Of a DNA stretch of 22,563 nt, positions 1 through 7,268 are shown piece by piece. Origin of the DNA: a virus; IMG/VR virus record IMGVR_UViG_3300040751_003480, positions 1 through 22,563 of that record, one strand, 5' to 3'. The notes under the pieces are model-generated. The model was not told the DNA's origin. It ran no database searches and saw only the letters and a list, made by a program, of their open reading frames with translations. Position numbers and translations under genes: made by a program. The number at the start of each line of letters is the position of its first letter. Position 1 is the first letter of the stretch.

Positions 1-673
1 CAGTAAGAGATACTATCGTCCACCCCTTCCAAGATCCAGGCGGACGGCTATTCCTAAATAGACTGCACAAACCCTTGTAAGCTCTACACGTTAGTGCGCC
101 CTTGCCCGTGGTTACGGGAACCCAAATTACATCGTCCGCTAAAAATAGATTCTCGTTTTCTCTCACAAAATGCAGCAAGTTGGTTCCGCTAAATGTTTTG
201 TTGTCGGGACTCCGCAAATGGAAGCGCCTCGACTTGATATTAGTCGGCCCCTTTTTTGTATTCTGGGAAATCTGTGGCCGCCCTCGGAGTTTTTCTGTAG
301 TGGCCTCCACCGCGTGTATTGGCCTTGCTTTTCCCCTCCGCAATTCGGCTGACCTTTGAACTGCTTTGATGCGAGCGGCTTTAGCTTTGCTGGATGTTTT
401 GTGTGAGTCGGAAATTTTTCGTTTCACGCTGTCCGGCCTTGCTTTGCCTTTCTTGTAATTCAACATGCAGTCAATATCGCAATACTTCCTTTTTTCTTTC
501 GCTCTCGATCTGAAAGTCTTACCACAGCCAGAGCAACGATAATCAATCATTGCTTTAACTGATCTGTATTTAACTGAGCAGTCTGCGGAGCAAAGTAACG
601 CCTTGGGGTTTTTTGAACGGAATAAACACCCGCAAAAAACGCAAGTTTTAGGGTTTTGAGTTTTGTTTTTCAT
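1..673 (-). CDS. zinc-knuckle / NUMOD-like DNA-binding protein, partial (runs off the window)
   Basis: Open from ATG at 673 to the window edge without a stop (224 residues seen), so the 3' end is missing. Two treble-clef-like zinc knuckles are visible: Cys11/14/28/32 and Cys47/50/65/69. A basic stretch at 77-91 (KARPDSVKRKISDSHK) resembles the NUMOD3 DNA-binding motif of homing endonucleases. A C-terminal module at about 151-222 has FHLRSPDN, NLLHFVRENENLF and SWKGWTIVS, a pattern I associate with phage and homing-endonuclease accessory domains. No HNH or GIY-YIG catalytic motif is seen in the visible part. It is the last visible gene of the leftward operon. Sequence-specific DNA binding is inferred. 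It could be a free-standing homing-endonuclease relative with its nuclease domain outside the window, or only a regulator. The start is the first ATG, with a weak ribosome site (cgagag). Confidence 0.72.
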   Translation of the reverse strand, partial: MKNKTQNPKTCVFCGCLFRSKNPKALLCSADCSVKYRSVKAMIDYRCSGCGKTFRSRAKEKRKYCDIDCMLNYKKGKARPDSVKRKISDSHKTSSKAKAARIKAVQRSAELRRGKARPIHAVEATTEKLRGRPQISQNTKKGPTNIKSRRFHLRSPDNKTFSGTNLLHFVRENENLFLADDVIWVPVTTGKGALTCRAYKGLCSLFRNSRPPGSWKGWTIVSLT

Positions 674-709
674 CTCTCGTAACATCGAAGCCGAACAAAC
701 GGATAGACA

Positions 710-940
710 TCAACGCGATAAATCGCGTGATTGATCCAAGCTGTTCGACCCATGAATCGGGCAGCCTTGCCGATAGACAAAAACATCCTCCATACCCATG
801 TATCCTCTCCCGTTGGAGTTTTCTAAGACGGGACACGAGCACCCCATCTTTTGAGCTTCTTCGCTGCCCGGATTGGGCGGATCACTCAAGCGAGGATTGC
901 TCTGACTCGTTCCGTTTTCGTCTTTATCTGTATCGATCAT
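710..940 (-). CDS. small Cys-rich conserved phage protein, copy 1
   Basis: A 76-residue protein of unknown function. Its core (LSDPPNPGSEEAQKMGCSCP, then VLENSNGRGYMGM, FVYRQGCPIH) is nearly the same as that of the gene at 1243-1452, and both match a small orphan family I recognise from many phages (GCxCPVLDNxxGxGY...CPLH). The spaced Cys/His residues (CSCP ... CPIH) suggest one metal site. The variable N-terminus (MIDTDKDENG) and C-terminus differ from the paralogue, which points to constraint on the core. It lies between the DUF551 gene and the zinc-knuckle gene in the operon. The function is not known to me. Confidence 0.72.
   Translation of the reverse strand: MIDTDKDENGTSQSNPRLSDPPNPGSEEAQKMGCSCPVLENSNGRGYMGMEDVFVYRQGCPIHGSNSLDQSRDLSR
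727..925. repeat. direct duplication, copy A (pairs with about 1254-1430)
   Basis: This stretch and the one at about 1254-1430 are alignable along their length with scattered substitutions and small length changes, for example the shared runs tgatccaagctgttc and cttgccgatagacaaaaaca. The copies lie in the same orientation and hold the cores of the two paralogous Cys-rich genes. The boundaries are approximate. Confidence 0.7.
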
Positions 941-967
941 AATTCGCTCGCTGAGTGTCCTTGGGCG

Positions 968-1246
968 TTACGCAGACCGCTCCTCGGTTCCCTCGTCGCT
1001 ACTGCGTGGGGCTTCGGGAATCGGTTGCCAGTGTGTAGCTTCGTCGCCTTTGAAAATATGTTTACCAATCCACTCGCCACGTCCTGACAGGTAGGCTTGC
1101 CGAACGAGAGTTGAACGGAAGGCGACTAAAACAAGTTCAAGAATCTCTGGAGGATTCGACACTGGAATCCAGCCCCCCTTGTTCTGCGTAACGGGCGGGG
1201 CTGAGGCAGTAGGTCTCTGACTTGATTCGGTTGGTTTCTCTTTCAT
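968..1246 (-). CDS. DUF551-domain protein
   Basis: A 92-residue protein with the DUF551 signature: GGWIPVSNPPEILELVLVAF at about 25-44 and THWQPIPEAP near residues 71-80. DUF551 proteins are small, common in phages and prophages, and have no established function. A flexible polar N-terminus of about 24 residues precedes the domain. Its ATG overlaps the stop of the upstream Cys-rich gene (ATGA), indicating translational coupling. It is sandwiched between the two copies of the duplicated gene. Confidence 0.78.
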   Translation of the reverse strand: MKEKPTESSQRPTASAPPVTQNKGGWIPVSNPPEILELVLVAFRSTLVRQAYLSGRGEWIGKHIFKGDEATHWQPIPEAPRSSDEGTEERSA

Positions 1247-1452
1247 TTTTCGCGTGGCTGATCCAAGCTGTTCTCACAATGAAGCGGGCAATCTTGCCGA
1301 TAGACAAAAACATCCTTCATGCCCATATATCCTTTCCCGTGGGCGTTATCTAAGACGGGACATAAGCATCCCATATTTTGAGCTTCTTTGCTGCCTAGAT
1401 TGGGCGGATCACTCAAGCCCTCGTTGTCTGCCGTTGGTTTGCTATCGCTCAT
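1243..1452 (-). CDS. small Cys-rich conserved phage protein, copy 2
   Basis: A 69-residue paralogue of the 710-940 product, sharing LSDPPNLGSKEAQNMGCLCP, VLDNAHGKGYMGM and FVYRQDCPLH. Core residues are kept while the ends differ, and this copy has the more canonical VLDNAHGKGY form. It probably binds one metal ion through CLCP and CPLH (inference). Its stop overlaps the start of the DUF551 gene by four bases. The function is unknown. Confidence 0.74.
   Translation of the reverse strand: MSDSKPTADNEGLSDPPNLGSKEAQNMGCLCPVLDNAHGKGYMGMKDVFVYRQDCPLHCENSLDQPREK
1254..1430. repeat. direct duplication, copy B (pairs with about 727-925)
   Basis: Second copy of the duplicated segment described at 727-925, in the same orientation, about 330 bp away, with the DUF551 gene in between. 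Substitutions are spread along it, so the duplication is not very recent. Confidence 0.7.
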
Positions 1453-1506
1453 TGTATTCGTATCGTTTGCGCGACCGCGATCAGGATCACATCTCTAGGC
1501 GTCCGC

Positions 1507-1821
1507 CTAAAACGGAATGTCGTCGCCTTCGGTCTTGAGATCCTGACTGGGGGAATCTTCCGGTTTCGGCGGAATCGGTGAACCGCTGGCGCTGTTGTCC
1601 CAGCCCCACTTCAGTTCTCCGTTGCCGATGTAGTTCTTCGGCGTCTTGTTTTCCCGCTCCGATTGCGTTTGCTGCTGGCAGATAGAAACCTGCTTCCACT
1701 CTTCCGGTTCCTGCTCGTCTACCCAAATATCGAGATCCAGGTAGGTGCCTTTCTTGCCGTGAAACAATTTCGTCTTGTTGATCTTGGTCACGTCGATTTT
1801 CGCTTTGATTAGTTTGCTCAT
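1507..1821 (-). CDS. SSB-like single-stranded DNA-binding protein
   Basis: A 104-residue protein. The N-terminal part (KAKIDVTKINKTKLFHGKKG, then TYLDLDIWVDE) looks like the first strands of a small phage OB-fold SSB-like family. The C-terminus is an unstructured Pro/Ser/acidic tail ending in GDDIPF, the acidic tip that bacterial SSBs use to recruit partner proteins. It would coat single-stranded DNA during phage replication or recombination. It follows the unknown 150-residue gene with a four-base ATGA overlap, downstream of nuclease and helicase genes, which fits a recombination role. It is shorter than E. coli SSB (178 aa). The fold call is by resemblance; the tail is directly visible. Confidence 0.68.
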   Translation of the reverse strand: MSKLIKAKIDVTKINKTKLFHGKKGTYLDLDIWVDEQEPEEWKQVSICQQQTQSERENKTPKNYIGNGELKWGWDNSASGSPIPPKPEDSPSQDLKTEGDDIPF

Positions 1822-2270
1822 GCAATTTGTTTTGATTGTTCTAGTATTGGTTTGTTTGGAAAGTTATCGAGGACGGGAGGAGTAGATTCTACGATCTCGA
1901 CCGGATCCCATCCTAGTCTCAGCTCGATCACATAATCGTAGTCGATGTCGGAATCAATCTCTCGAAAGATTTTTGCCAGCTTCACCCTGTCCGCTTTTTT
2001 TATATCCTGTGGTATCTTGATTTTACGACCGAGAAGCCGAGATATCTCGTTTTTTGTGATTCGAAGAATTGACGATGTGTATCCGGTGAAAACCGGCAAG
2101 GTTTCCTCGCAATAAGCATCTACCCGGCGCTGCAACAACTCACGATCGGCCTCGGTCAAATCATTGAAGCTCTTCAATTCCGGCTTGTCCAGAATATCCT
2201 TTACCGAGCAAAGATTGAACCTGATGGTTCGGCCGAAAGTGCCTTTGTTGTTGCTGTGGTAGATGTTCAT
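1818..2270 (-). CDS. hypothetical phage protein between nuclease and SSB-like genes
   Basis: The frame is open further upstream, but I place the start at ATG 2270 (MNIYHSNNKGTFGRTIRFNL) because upstream starts overlap the nuclease gene and encode an odd Arg-rich leader. The product is then 150 residues. It is mixed alpha/beta and charged, with a central Leu-rich helical part (NDLTEADRELLQRRVDAYCE) and a segment rich in basic residues (RLLGRKIKIPQDIKKADRVK). I recognise no family. Its stop overlaps the SSB-like start (ATGA). The position suggests a recombination accessory role, but nothing in the sequence proves it. Confidence 0.62.
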   Translation of the reverse strand: MNIYHSNNKGTFGRTIRFNLCSVKDILDKPELKSFNDLTEADRELLQRRVDAYCEETLPVFTGYTSSILRITKNEISRLLGRKIKIPQDIKKADRVKLAKIFREIDSDIDYDYVIELRLGWDPVEIVESTPPVLDNFPNKPILEQSKQIA

Positions 2271-2295
2271 TCGCCCTATACAAGTAAAACACAAT

Positions 2296-3147
2296 TTACT
2301 TCGGCGCCTCTTGGAACCCGTCCATCTCGGCACCGTCCGCATTTTCGGCCCACGATGGCCTTCCGACAAGTGCTACTTTGTCTCCGAATATATTCGGCCA
2401 ATGATTGCGCTCTGTCGCCGTTTTGAGCCTTGAGAGGTGAAACGCTGCCCATTCCTCGCCGGCGGCAATGTCGAATCCAGGGAGCTCTGTTACCGCCACC
2501 TCGTAGGGCGACTCGCTCGACTGCCACACAAACCGAAAGCGCTTTCGCTGGTCGTCTGGATTCTCTTGATTCCAGATTTTCAGATACCACGAAGCTTGGA
2601 TGTTGTAACCGAACTGCGCGATCTTCTTTGAGATGCCTTCAGGCGAAAAGTCGTTTGTGGTCTTAATATCCACAAGATACGGCCGATCTACCGGGACCAC
2701 GTCGATCATGCATTTTGCGCCAACATCGCCGACTTTGGATGTCAGCACCACTTGCGTTTCGCAATCGGTCAAAAGCTCCGCGGCGTTTTTGTTGTTGCGG
2801 ATCTTCATCGCTGCGAGTCGGGCCTGATCGGCTTGTTCTTGCGTCACGATGATCTTGCCGAGTCCAGCCTGTTCTTCTTTCCATTCGCGGGCGTCTTTGG
2901 TCCGAAAATTGTCGAACGGAGACACGACACAAATCGAATCGATCCCGTCGTCTTCGGTCAGCTCCGCATCAACCATACTGCCCCAGTCGGCCGCAGCGGA
3001 TCCTGAGAAGGTTTTCGGCGCATATCGCCACCGATAGAGCGACGAAGTTTTGAGCTCATAGAGGACGCTCTTCGAGAGGTAGCTGTCATCCGCGAAGATG
3101 TTCTCGCGATTGCAGGTTAGTTCGCTGTGGTATTCTTGTGATTTCAT
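2296..3147 (-). CDS. PD-(D/E)XK nuclease, RecE/DUF3799-like exodeoxyribonuclease
   Basis: A 283-residue protein with the phage exonuclease pattern: Glu130, Asp149 in AKCMIDVVPV, the catalytic pair Asp160/Lys162 in YLVDIKTTND, and QFGYNIQASWYLKIW (178-192) as motif IV. The N-terminal SKSVLYELKTSS and SAAADWGSMVD match the helical region that precedes the core in PDDEXK/DUF3799 exodeoxyribonuclease-VIII-like proteins. The family degrades double-stranded DNA ends to make single strands for annealing. No RecT/Redbeta annealase is recognisable nearby; the SSB-like gene two steps downstream may cooperate. It starts 3 bp after the helicase stop, so the genes are co-transcribed. Function is predicted with good confidence from motifs. 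Confidence 0.82.
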   Translation of the reverse strand: MKSQEYHSELTCNRENIFADDSYLSKSVLYELKTSSLYRWRYAPKTFSGSAAADWGSMVDAELTEDDGIDSICVVSPFDNFRTKDAREWKEEQAGLGKIIVTQEQADQARLAAMKIRNNKNAAELLTDCETQVVLTSKVGDVGAKCMIDVVPVDRPYLVDIKTTNDFSPEGISKKIAQFGYNIQASWYLKIWNQENPDDQRKRFRFVWQSSESPYEVAVTELPGFDIAAGEEWAAFHLSRLKTATERNHWPNIFGDKVALVGRPSWAENADGAEMDGFQEAPK

Positions 3148-3150
3148 AAT

Positions 3151-4503
3151 TCAAAGCCAAGCTGGAAGAGTCGCTTGCATCGTCGGATTGTAGTCTAGTT
3201 TTGTCTTGCTTGTTTTGCCTTCGCCAATTGAAAGCCTCATTTGGTTCTTCATCGTATCATGAGAGAGCGCTTTCCTCTCGATCGTCCGCCAAACTGGAAT
3301 CTCGGCGTCTGAAATGAAAACGTGAACATTAACTTGTTTCGTTTGACCAAATCTCCACGAGCGCCTGACGGCCTGGTAAAATGACTCGTAGCTGTAGGAG
3401 ATCGAGGCAAACGCCATGTTCCTGCAATGCTGCCAATTCATCCCAAAGCCGCAAATCTTAGGTTTTGAAATCAAAACCCGGGCCTTACCATTCGTAAAAG
3501 CATTCAACCGCTCCTCTTTTTGCTCGATCGTTTGGCTTCCTTTCACCTCGACCGCGTCTGGGATCAATTTCGCCAGCAATGCGCTTTCGTCGTTGGATTC
3601 GCACCACACAATCCAGGGATCTTCGCTTTTGTTCACCATTTCCGAGACAAGCTGACAACGTTGATCGATAGTCAGTCGCTTTGTCGCGTGGAGATCCGTA
3701 GCGCTCACAGAAGGCATGTGAAAGAGCTCGTCTTGTGATCCTAATTGCAACGGAGTCGCCACGGAGTGCGTGTGGAACTTGATCGGTGGTAGTGCATAGC
3801 CCTCGTCGTCAAATCCAAGGTCGGAAGGCATAGATACGCAAACCGACCAAGATCCGACCCACTCCCAAAAGTCGCGGACGGCATGGCCCTTTAGTCGCCA
3901 GTCTGCGGTATTCGCTGAATCGTGGATGAACCACCGAGTCAGCATCTCCTGAGAGTTCATCACGCCCAAGAACTCGGAATGGTTTCCGAGCTCCGTATGA
4001 TCGTTTGGGGCGGGAGTAGCGGTGCATGCCAGCTTCCACGGCGTGTTTTGAAATGATTTTGTCAACCATGCCCGCATCTTGCCGGTTTGCCCTTTTAGAA
4101 TTGAGGACTCATCAAGCACCACAGCGGAGAACCTTGGAATGTCAAAAAGGTGCGCTCGCTCGTAATTTGTGATTGTAATCCTATCCTTTACGGTCCCGTC
4201 TTTCGAATGCCCGATCTCCATGTCGAGCAACTTATGCGACTCCTCAACAGTCTGCTCAGCGACCGCAAGCGGTGCGAGAATCAGCACGTCGCCGGAGACG
4301 TGGCGAGCCCAGTCGAGCTGTAGAAATGTCTTCCCGAGCCCAGTGTCAAGAAATGCAGCTCCGGTTCCGAAGTCCAGCAGTCTTCGCAGGCTTTCGACCT
4401 GATGAGGCTTGGCATTCGGGTGTGGATCGAAATCGACCTTTTTACGCGTCGACAGCTTCGATCGTTTCTTGCTTTTCAAGAGCTCAAGATAGGCAGGATT
4501 CAT
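3151..4503 (-). CDS. SNF2-like SF2 DEAD/DEAH helicase or translocase
   Basis: A 450-residue superfamily 2 ATPase. Visible motifs: a Q-like region KPHQVESLRRLL (32-43), Walker A DTGLGKT (53-59), Walker B LDESS (130-134), motif III TATPAPND (161-168), motif V-like KPKICGFGMNW (347-357) and motif VI QAVRRSWRFGQT (377-388). The arrangement is that of small SNF2-like phage helicases that often sit beside a DNA methyltransferase. Its ATG overlaps the stop of the methyltransferase by four bases, so the two products are probably made together. The role could be DNA remodelling in replication or recombination, or a partner of the methyltransferase. There is no extra nuclease domain. Confidence 0.85.
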   Translation of the reverse strand: MNPAYLELLKSKKRSKLSTRKKVDFDPHPNAKPHQVESLRRLLDFGTGAAFLDTGLGKTFLQLDWARHVSGDVLILAPLAVAEQTVEESHKLLDMEIGHSKDGTVKDRITITNYERAHLFDIPRFSAVVLDESSILKGQTGKMRAWLTKSFQNTPWKLACTATPAPNDHTELGNHSEFLGVMNSQEMLTRWFIHDSANTADWRLKGHAVRDFWEWVGSWSVCVSMPSDLGFDDEGYALPPIKFHTHSVATPLQLGSQDELFHMPSVSATDLHATKRLTIDQRCQLVSEMVNKSEDPWIVWCESNDESALLAKLIPDAVEVKGSQTIEQKEERLNAFTNGKARVLISKPKICGFGMNWQHCRNMAFASISYSYESFYQAVRRSWRFGQTKQVNVHVFISDAEIPVWRTIERKALSHDTMKNQMRLSIGEGKTSKTKLDYNPTMQATLPAWL

Positions 4504-5387
4504 AGAAGCACCTCCTTTTGAGCTTCTGCTGCTTTCAGATTGGCTTCAGCCTGCGCAAAATAGCTTGGCTTCAGCTCTGTCCCGATGAACTTTCGATCGT
4601 GTTGAACAGCTACGTATCCTTCCGAACCAATTCCGGCAAACGGAGAGAAAACAACGTCGCCGGTATTGCTCCAGAGCACCAGGCACCGCTTGATAAAGTC
4701 GAGTTGCAGCGGGCAAATGTGCTTCTCGTCTTTCTCATCGCGGGCCGACGTCTTGTTGAGCACGTTCGTCTGGTTAATATCCATCCATACTGGGCTCGCC
4801 CATTGCTGCCATTGATCGACAGGGAACTCTTCGGCGGTATGCGTAACCGGTTCTGGATTGTCTCCTGGCTTGTAGAATACAAGCAGGTAATCAGGGTTAC
4901 CCATGCGGCTGCGGCATGAATCCTTTTTGATCTGCTTGTGCAAAAGCCCAAGAGCCTTTGTTCTCTGCATTTCTACGACAGGATCCTTCCAGACCGTCAC
5001 GCGGCAATGGTATATCCACCCTTCCTCGATATGTGCGCGGATGATCTCACCTGAAAAGTCTCGGCGCCCGATATAGCCGTGCATAGTCTTGCTCGTCGGA
5101 AGATCCATGCAATGGACGCATGAGATGCGCCCCGGCTTCGTGATTCTGAAATTCTCTGCAATTAGAAACCGATATTGGTCGAAGAATTGCGCATCGTCCT
5201 CGCAGTTTCCCATGTCCGCTACGCTGTCTCCGTAAATGTATAGATTGGCGAATGGCGGCGAATAGATCGACAGGTCGACGCTGTCGTCAGGCAATCCTTC
5301 CGCGAAGGATACGCAATCCGCGTTATAGACGCTCCAATTCTTACCGTGCGCCTCATTAAGCACTTTTGTTTTTAGCTCTGTTTTCAT
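4500..5387 (-). CDS. DNA methyltransferase, SPPF type (N4-cytosine or N6-adenine)
   Basis: A 295-residue amino-methyltransferase of the beta arrangement: catalytic motif IV SPPF at 43-46 comes before the SAM-binding motif FSPFAGIGSEG at 247-257. The segment EKHICPLQLDFIKRCL (221-236) is the usual motif X equivalent before motif I. SPPF/SPPY often marks N4-cytosine methylation, but related phage enzymes methylate adenine, so the base is open. Ribosome site aaaggtgagat precedes ATG 5387. It is coupled to the helicase by ATGA overlap, and its start overlaps the end of the small upstream gene. No restriction nuclease is seen, so self-protection or antirestriction is likely. Confidence 0.86.
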   Translation of the reverse strand: MKTELKTKVLNEAHGKNWSVYNADCVSFAEGLPDDSVDLSIYSPPFANLYIYGDSVADMGNCEDDAQFFDQYRFLIAENFRITKPGRISCVHCMDLPTSKTMHGYIGRRDFSGEIIRAHIEEGWIYHCRVTVWKDPVVEMQRTKALGLLHKQIKKDSCRSRMGNPDYLLVFYKPGDNPEPVTHTAEEFPVDQWQQWASPVWMDINQTNVLNKTSARDEKDEKHICPLQLDFIKRCLVLWSNTGDVVFSPFAGIGSEGYVAVQHDRKFIGTELKPSYFAQAEANLKAAEAQKEVLL

Positions 5388-5629
5388 ATCTCACCTTTAT
5401 TTTCACGTGTTGTTTTTTCACTCGCGGCACGTAGACAAACGGCCGCGATATCAATCAATTCAAATCTCAATTCTTCCCAATCGCTTTTTTGCAAGGCTTG
5501 CTTGGCCTCGAGGAACTCTTCCTCTAAGACTCCCATGACCTCGTGAAGCGAGGCGTATGGCCCGTAGATAGATTCGGCGCCATCAGCAACATAGATTGCC
5601 TCGTCGATTATCCCCTCTTTAATACCCAT
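5384..5629 (-). CDS. small helical protein, possibly MazG-like
   Basis: An 81-residue all-helical protein. The segment VLEEEFLEAKQAL followed about a dozen residues later by ELRFELIDIAAVCLRAA has the E-x2-E ... E-x2-D spacing of MazG-type NTP pyrophosphohydrolases, which clear modified or non-canonical nucleotides. It is shorter than a usual MazG domain, so the match may be only superficial. It begins 2 bp after the clamp stop and overlaps the methyltransferase start by four bases, within the DNA-metabolism operon. Confidence 0.55.
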   Translation of the reverse strand: MGIKEGIIDEAIYVADGAESIYGPYASLHEVMGVLEEEFLEAKQALQKSDWEELRFELIDIAAVCLRAASEKTTRENKGEI

Positions 5630-5631
5630 TT

Positions 5632-6708
5632 CTAAGCCTTCCGCATCGGCATGATAATATATTGAAGCCCTTTTGCCTCAATCAGCATGGGGCTCATGTC
5701 GTCAATGACCTGGACGGAAACGTATTCTTCCGACAGCGACCCAAGCATGGAAGAAAGATACGCAGGATTGATTGAGATCGTAAAGTCTCCGGCCTCGCAT
5801 TCGACTGTTTCGGTAGCAGTCTCCGAGTTGTTTCGCACCTCCAGGAGGATCCCAGTGGCGCTGCCTGTCATGTGAACAGATGACAGCTTCGGATCCACAA
5901 CAAGCGAAACTCGGCGCAGCGCCGACTTGAGAGTCTCCCGGGGGATATCGCCGACGTGACGCATTTTCGACGCATCCGGAAACACGGCGCGATAGTCAGG
6001 ATATTTGCCCTCAATCACCTTGGACCACATTTCGACGTCATCGCCGACAATGCGTAAATGCGTTTGCCCGATGGAGATCTGGACGACGCCGGTTTCATCG
6101 GCAATGGATTGTGCGATGTCGCAGGCGAGTGTTGGCAAAACGAAATTGAAATCTCCAACGGACTCTGCCTCCAGGTCATACGCTGCGAGCTGGCGTCCAT
6201 CGGTCCCAACTACCCGTATGCCGGCGCCCTCGTGGCTTTCAAACAGCAACCCGTTCAGAATATATCTCGTCTCGTCCGTTGATGCGGCATAGATCGTTTT
6301 GTGGATCCCTTTGGCAAAGATCGGCCCTTCAACGCGAAAGCTCTGCTCGTCTTTAAGATCGGACCACGGAAACTCTTCCGGGTTGAGCCCTTGAATCGTC
6401 GCTCGGAAACGGCCGCTGACGAGCTGGGCGTTCTCTCCATCCGTTTCGATCTCGATACTGCCGGACGACTGCCCGACAATGTCGCTGAGGCGCTTCGCTG
6501 GGACGCACAGCTTTCCTGGCTCATTAATATCGGCCGAGACTCTGATTTTGATTCCTTGGTCGAGGTTGGACGCGTAAACGGTAACTCCGTCGCAATCAGC
6601 CTCAAGCAGGACGTTCCCAAGGATGGGAATATTGCTTTTCCCCGATGTGATTCGAAGCGCGCGTCTCAAGGCGGCTCCAAATGTAGTGTTTTCGATTTCT
6701 GCTTTCAT
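5632..6708 (-). CDS. dnaN: DNA polymerase III beta sliding clamp (DnaN-like)
   Basis: With the start at ATG 6708 (MKAEIENTTFGAALRRAL) the product has 358 residues, close to E. coli beta (366). Family marks are visible along three repeated clamp domains: the N-terminal NIPILGNVLLEA, PAKRLSDIV, GTDGRQLAAYDLE in the middle domain, VIEGKYPDYRAVFP, and the C-terminal IIMPMRKA, which matches the conserved MPMR end. A dimer of this protein would encircle DNA and tether the replicative polymerase. Longer upstream frames overlap the preceding gene, so I reject them. No polymerase or clamp loader is present here, so it probably serves the host Pol III. It lies 4 bp after the preceding gene. Confidence 0.93.
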   Translation of the reverse strand: MKAEIENTTFGAALRRALRITSGKSNIPILGNVLLEADCDGVTVYASNLDQGIKIRVSADINEPGKLCVPAKRLSDIVGQSSGSIEIETDGENAQLVSGRFRATIQGLNPEEFPWSDLKDEQSFRVEGPIFAKGIHKTIYAASTDETRYILNGLLFESHEGAGIRVVGTDGRQLAAYDLEAESVGDFNFVLPTLACDIAQSIADETGVVQISIGQTHLRIVGDDVEMWSKVIEGKYPDYRAVFPDASKMRHVGDIPRETLKSALRRVSLVVDPKLSSVHMTGSATGILLEVRNNSETATETVECEAGDFTISINPAYLSSMLGSLSEEYVSVQVIDDMSPMLIEAKGLQYIIMPMRKA

Positions 6709-6712
6709 AAAA

Positions 6713-7042
6713 TCACAGTTTAAGTCCACGGACTCGGATGCAAGGCGTGTTGGCGTCTCCAAACGCTCTGCACGTTGTGCGATAGATGTGAATTTCCTTC
6801 CCGACCCATTCCGTCATCTCGTTTCCGTGGGCGCGGCGAATTGTCCTCGCATTGGTTTTGTTCAAGACCCACTGTTTTTTCACGCCCTTCAATTTCACAA
6901 TCGGATTTTCTAAAGCACGACCATCGCGGCCCAAGTCCTTTTTTGTCGCCGGCCGAATCGCTTCGATCGTGACTGGAATTTCTTTGCCCTCCGGCAAATC
7001 TTCGGCTTCAAGGAAGCCGGAAAACATTTCAGATACTTTCAT
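6713..7042 (-). CDS. conserved phage protein of unknown function
   Basis: A 109-residue protein with a pattern I recognise from many phage early regions: VSEMFSGFLEAEDL at the start, IPVTIEAIRPA, KKQWVLNKTNARTI in the middle, and EWVGKEIHIYRTT then CIRVRGLKL at the end. The beta-rich layout with a conserved LNKTN motif suggests a small OB-like barrel, but no activity is established. It lies between the zinc protein (14 bp overlap) and the clamp gene, consistent with a replication accessory role. Confidence 0.72.
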   Translation of the reverse strand: MKVSEMFSGFLEAEDLPEGKEIPVTIEAIRPATKKDLGRDGRALENPIVKLKGVKKQWVLNKTNARTIRRAHGNEMTEWVGKEIHIYRTTCRAFGDANTPCIRVRGLKL

Positions 7043-7223
7043 TTATTGACTCCAGCAAATCTTCCAGGTTGACCCGAGGCGTCGACGTCTTCGCTTCGAA
7101 ATCCTTAATGCACTGATTGCAGTTTTGCTGCCGGAGGACGATGTCGACTCCGGCAAACTCAAAGATGACTGCGGGAGTGTCGAACATCACCCCGCACGAT
7201 GCGCAAGATTTTTCAGTTTCCAT
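7029..7223 (-). CDS. small zinc-ribbon-like protein
   Basis: A 64-residue protein with two CxxC pairs, CASC at about 7-10 and CNQC at about 35-38, typical of a zinc ribbon, followed by an acidic tail (NLEDLLESINESI). It could be a DNA- or protein-binding adaptor. It sits 45 bp downstream of dnaB and its end overlaps the next gene by 14 bp. The specific role is unknown. Confidence 0.65.
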   Translation of the reverse strand: METEKSCASCGVMFDTPAVIFEFAGVDIVLRQQNCNQCIKDFEAKTSTPRVNLEDLLESINESI

Positions 7224-7268
7224 CCGACTGGATTATGGCTTCGTTTTCGTTTTCGTCAAACGGTTTTC

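Noticed and set aside
102-359. Plus-strand open frame near the left edge
   Set aside because: It lies antisense to the partial zinc-knuckle gene, whose Cys motifs and continuous frame are convincing.
1487-1825. Alternative minus-strand frame over the SSB-like gene
   Set aside because: Arg/Gln-rich product with no pattern; the other frame has the SSB-like N-terminus and DDIPF tail and is ATGA-coupled.
6709-6762. Upstream extension of the sliding clamp
   Set aside because: It overlaps the preceding conserved gene and adds 18 residues not seen in clamps; ATG 6708 gives the normal N-terminus.
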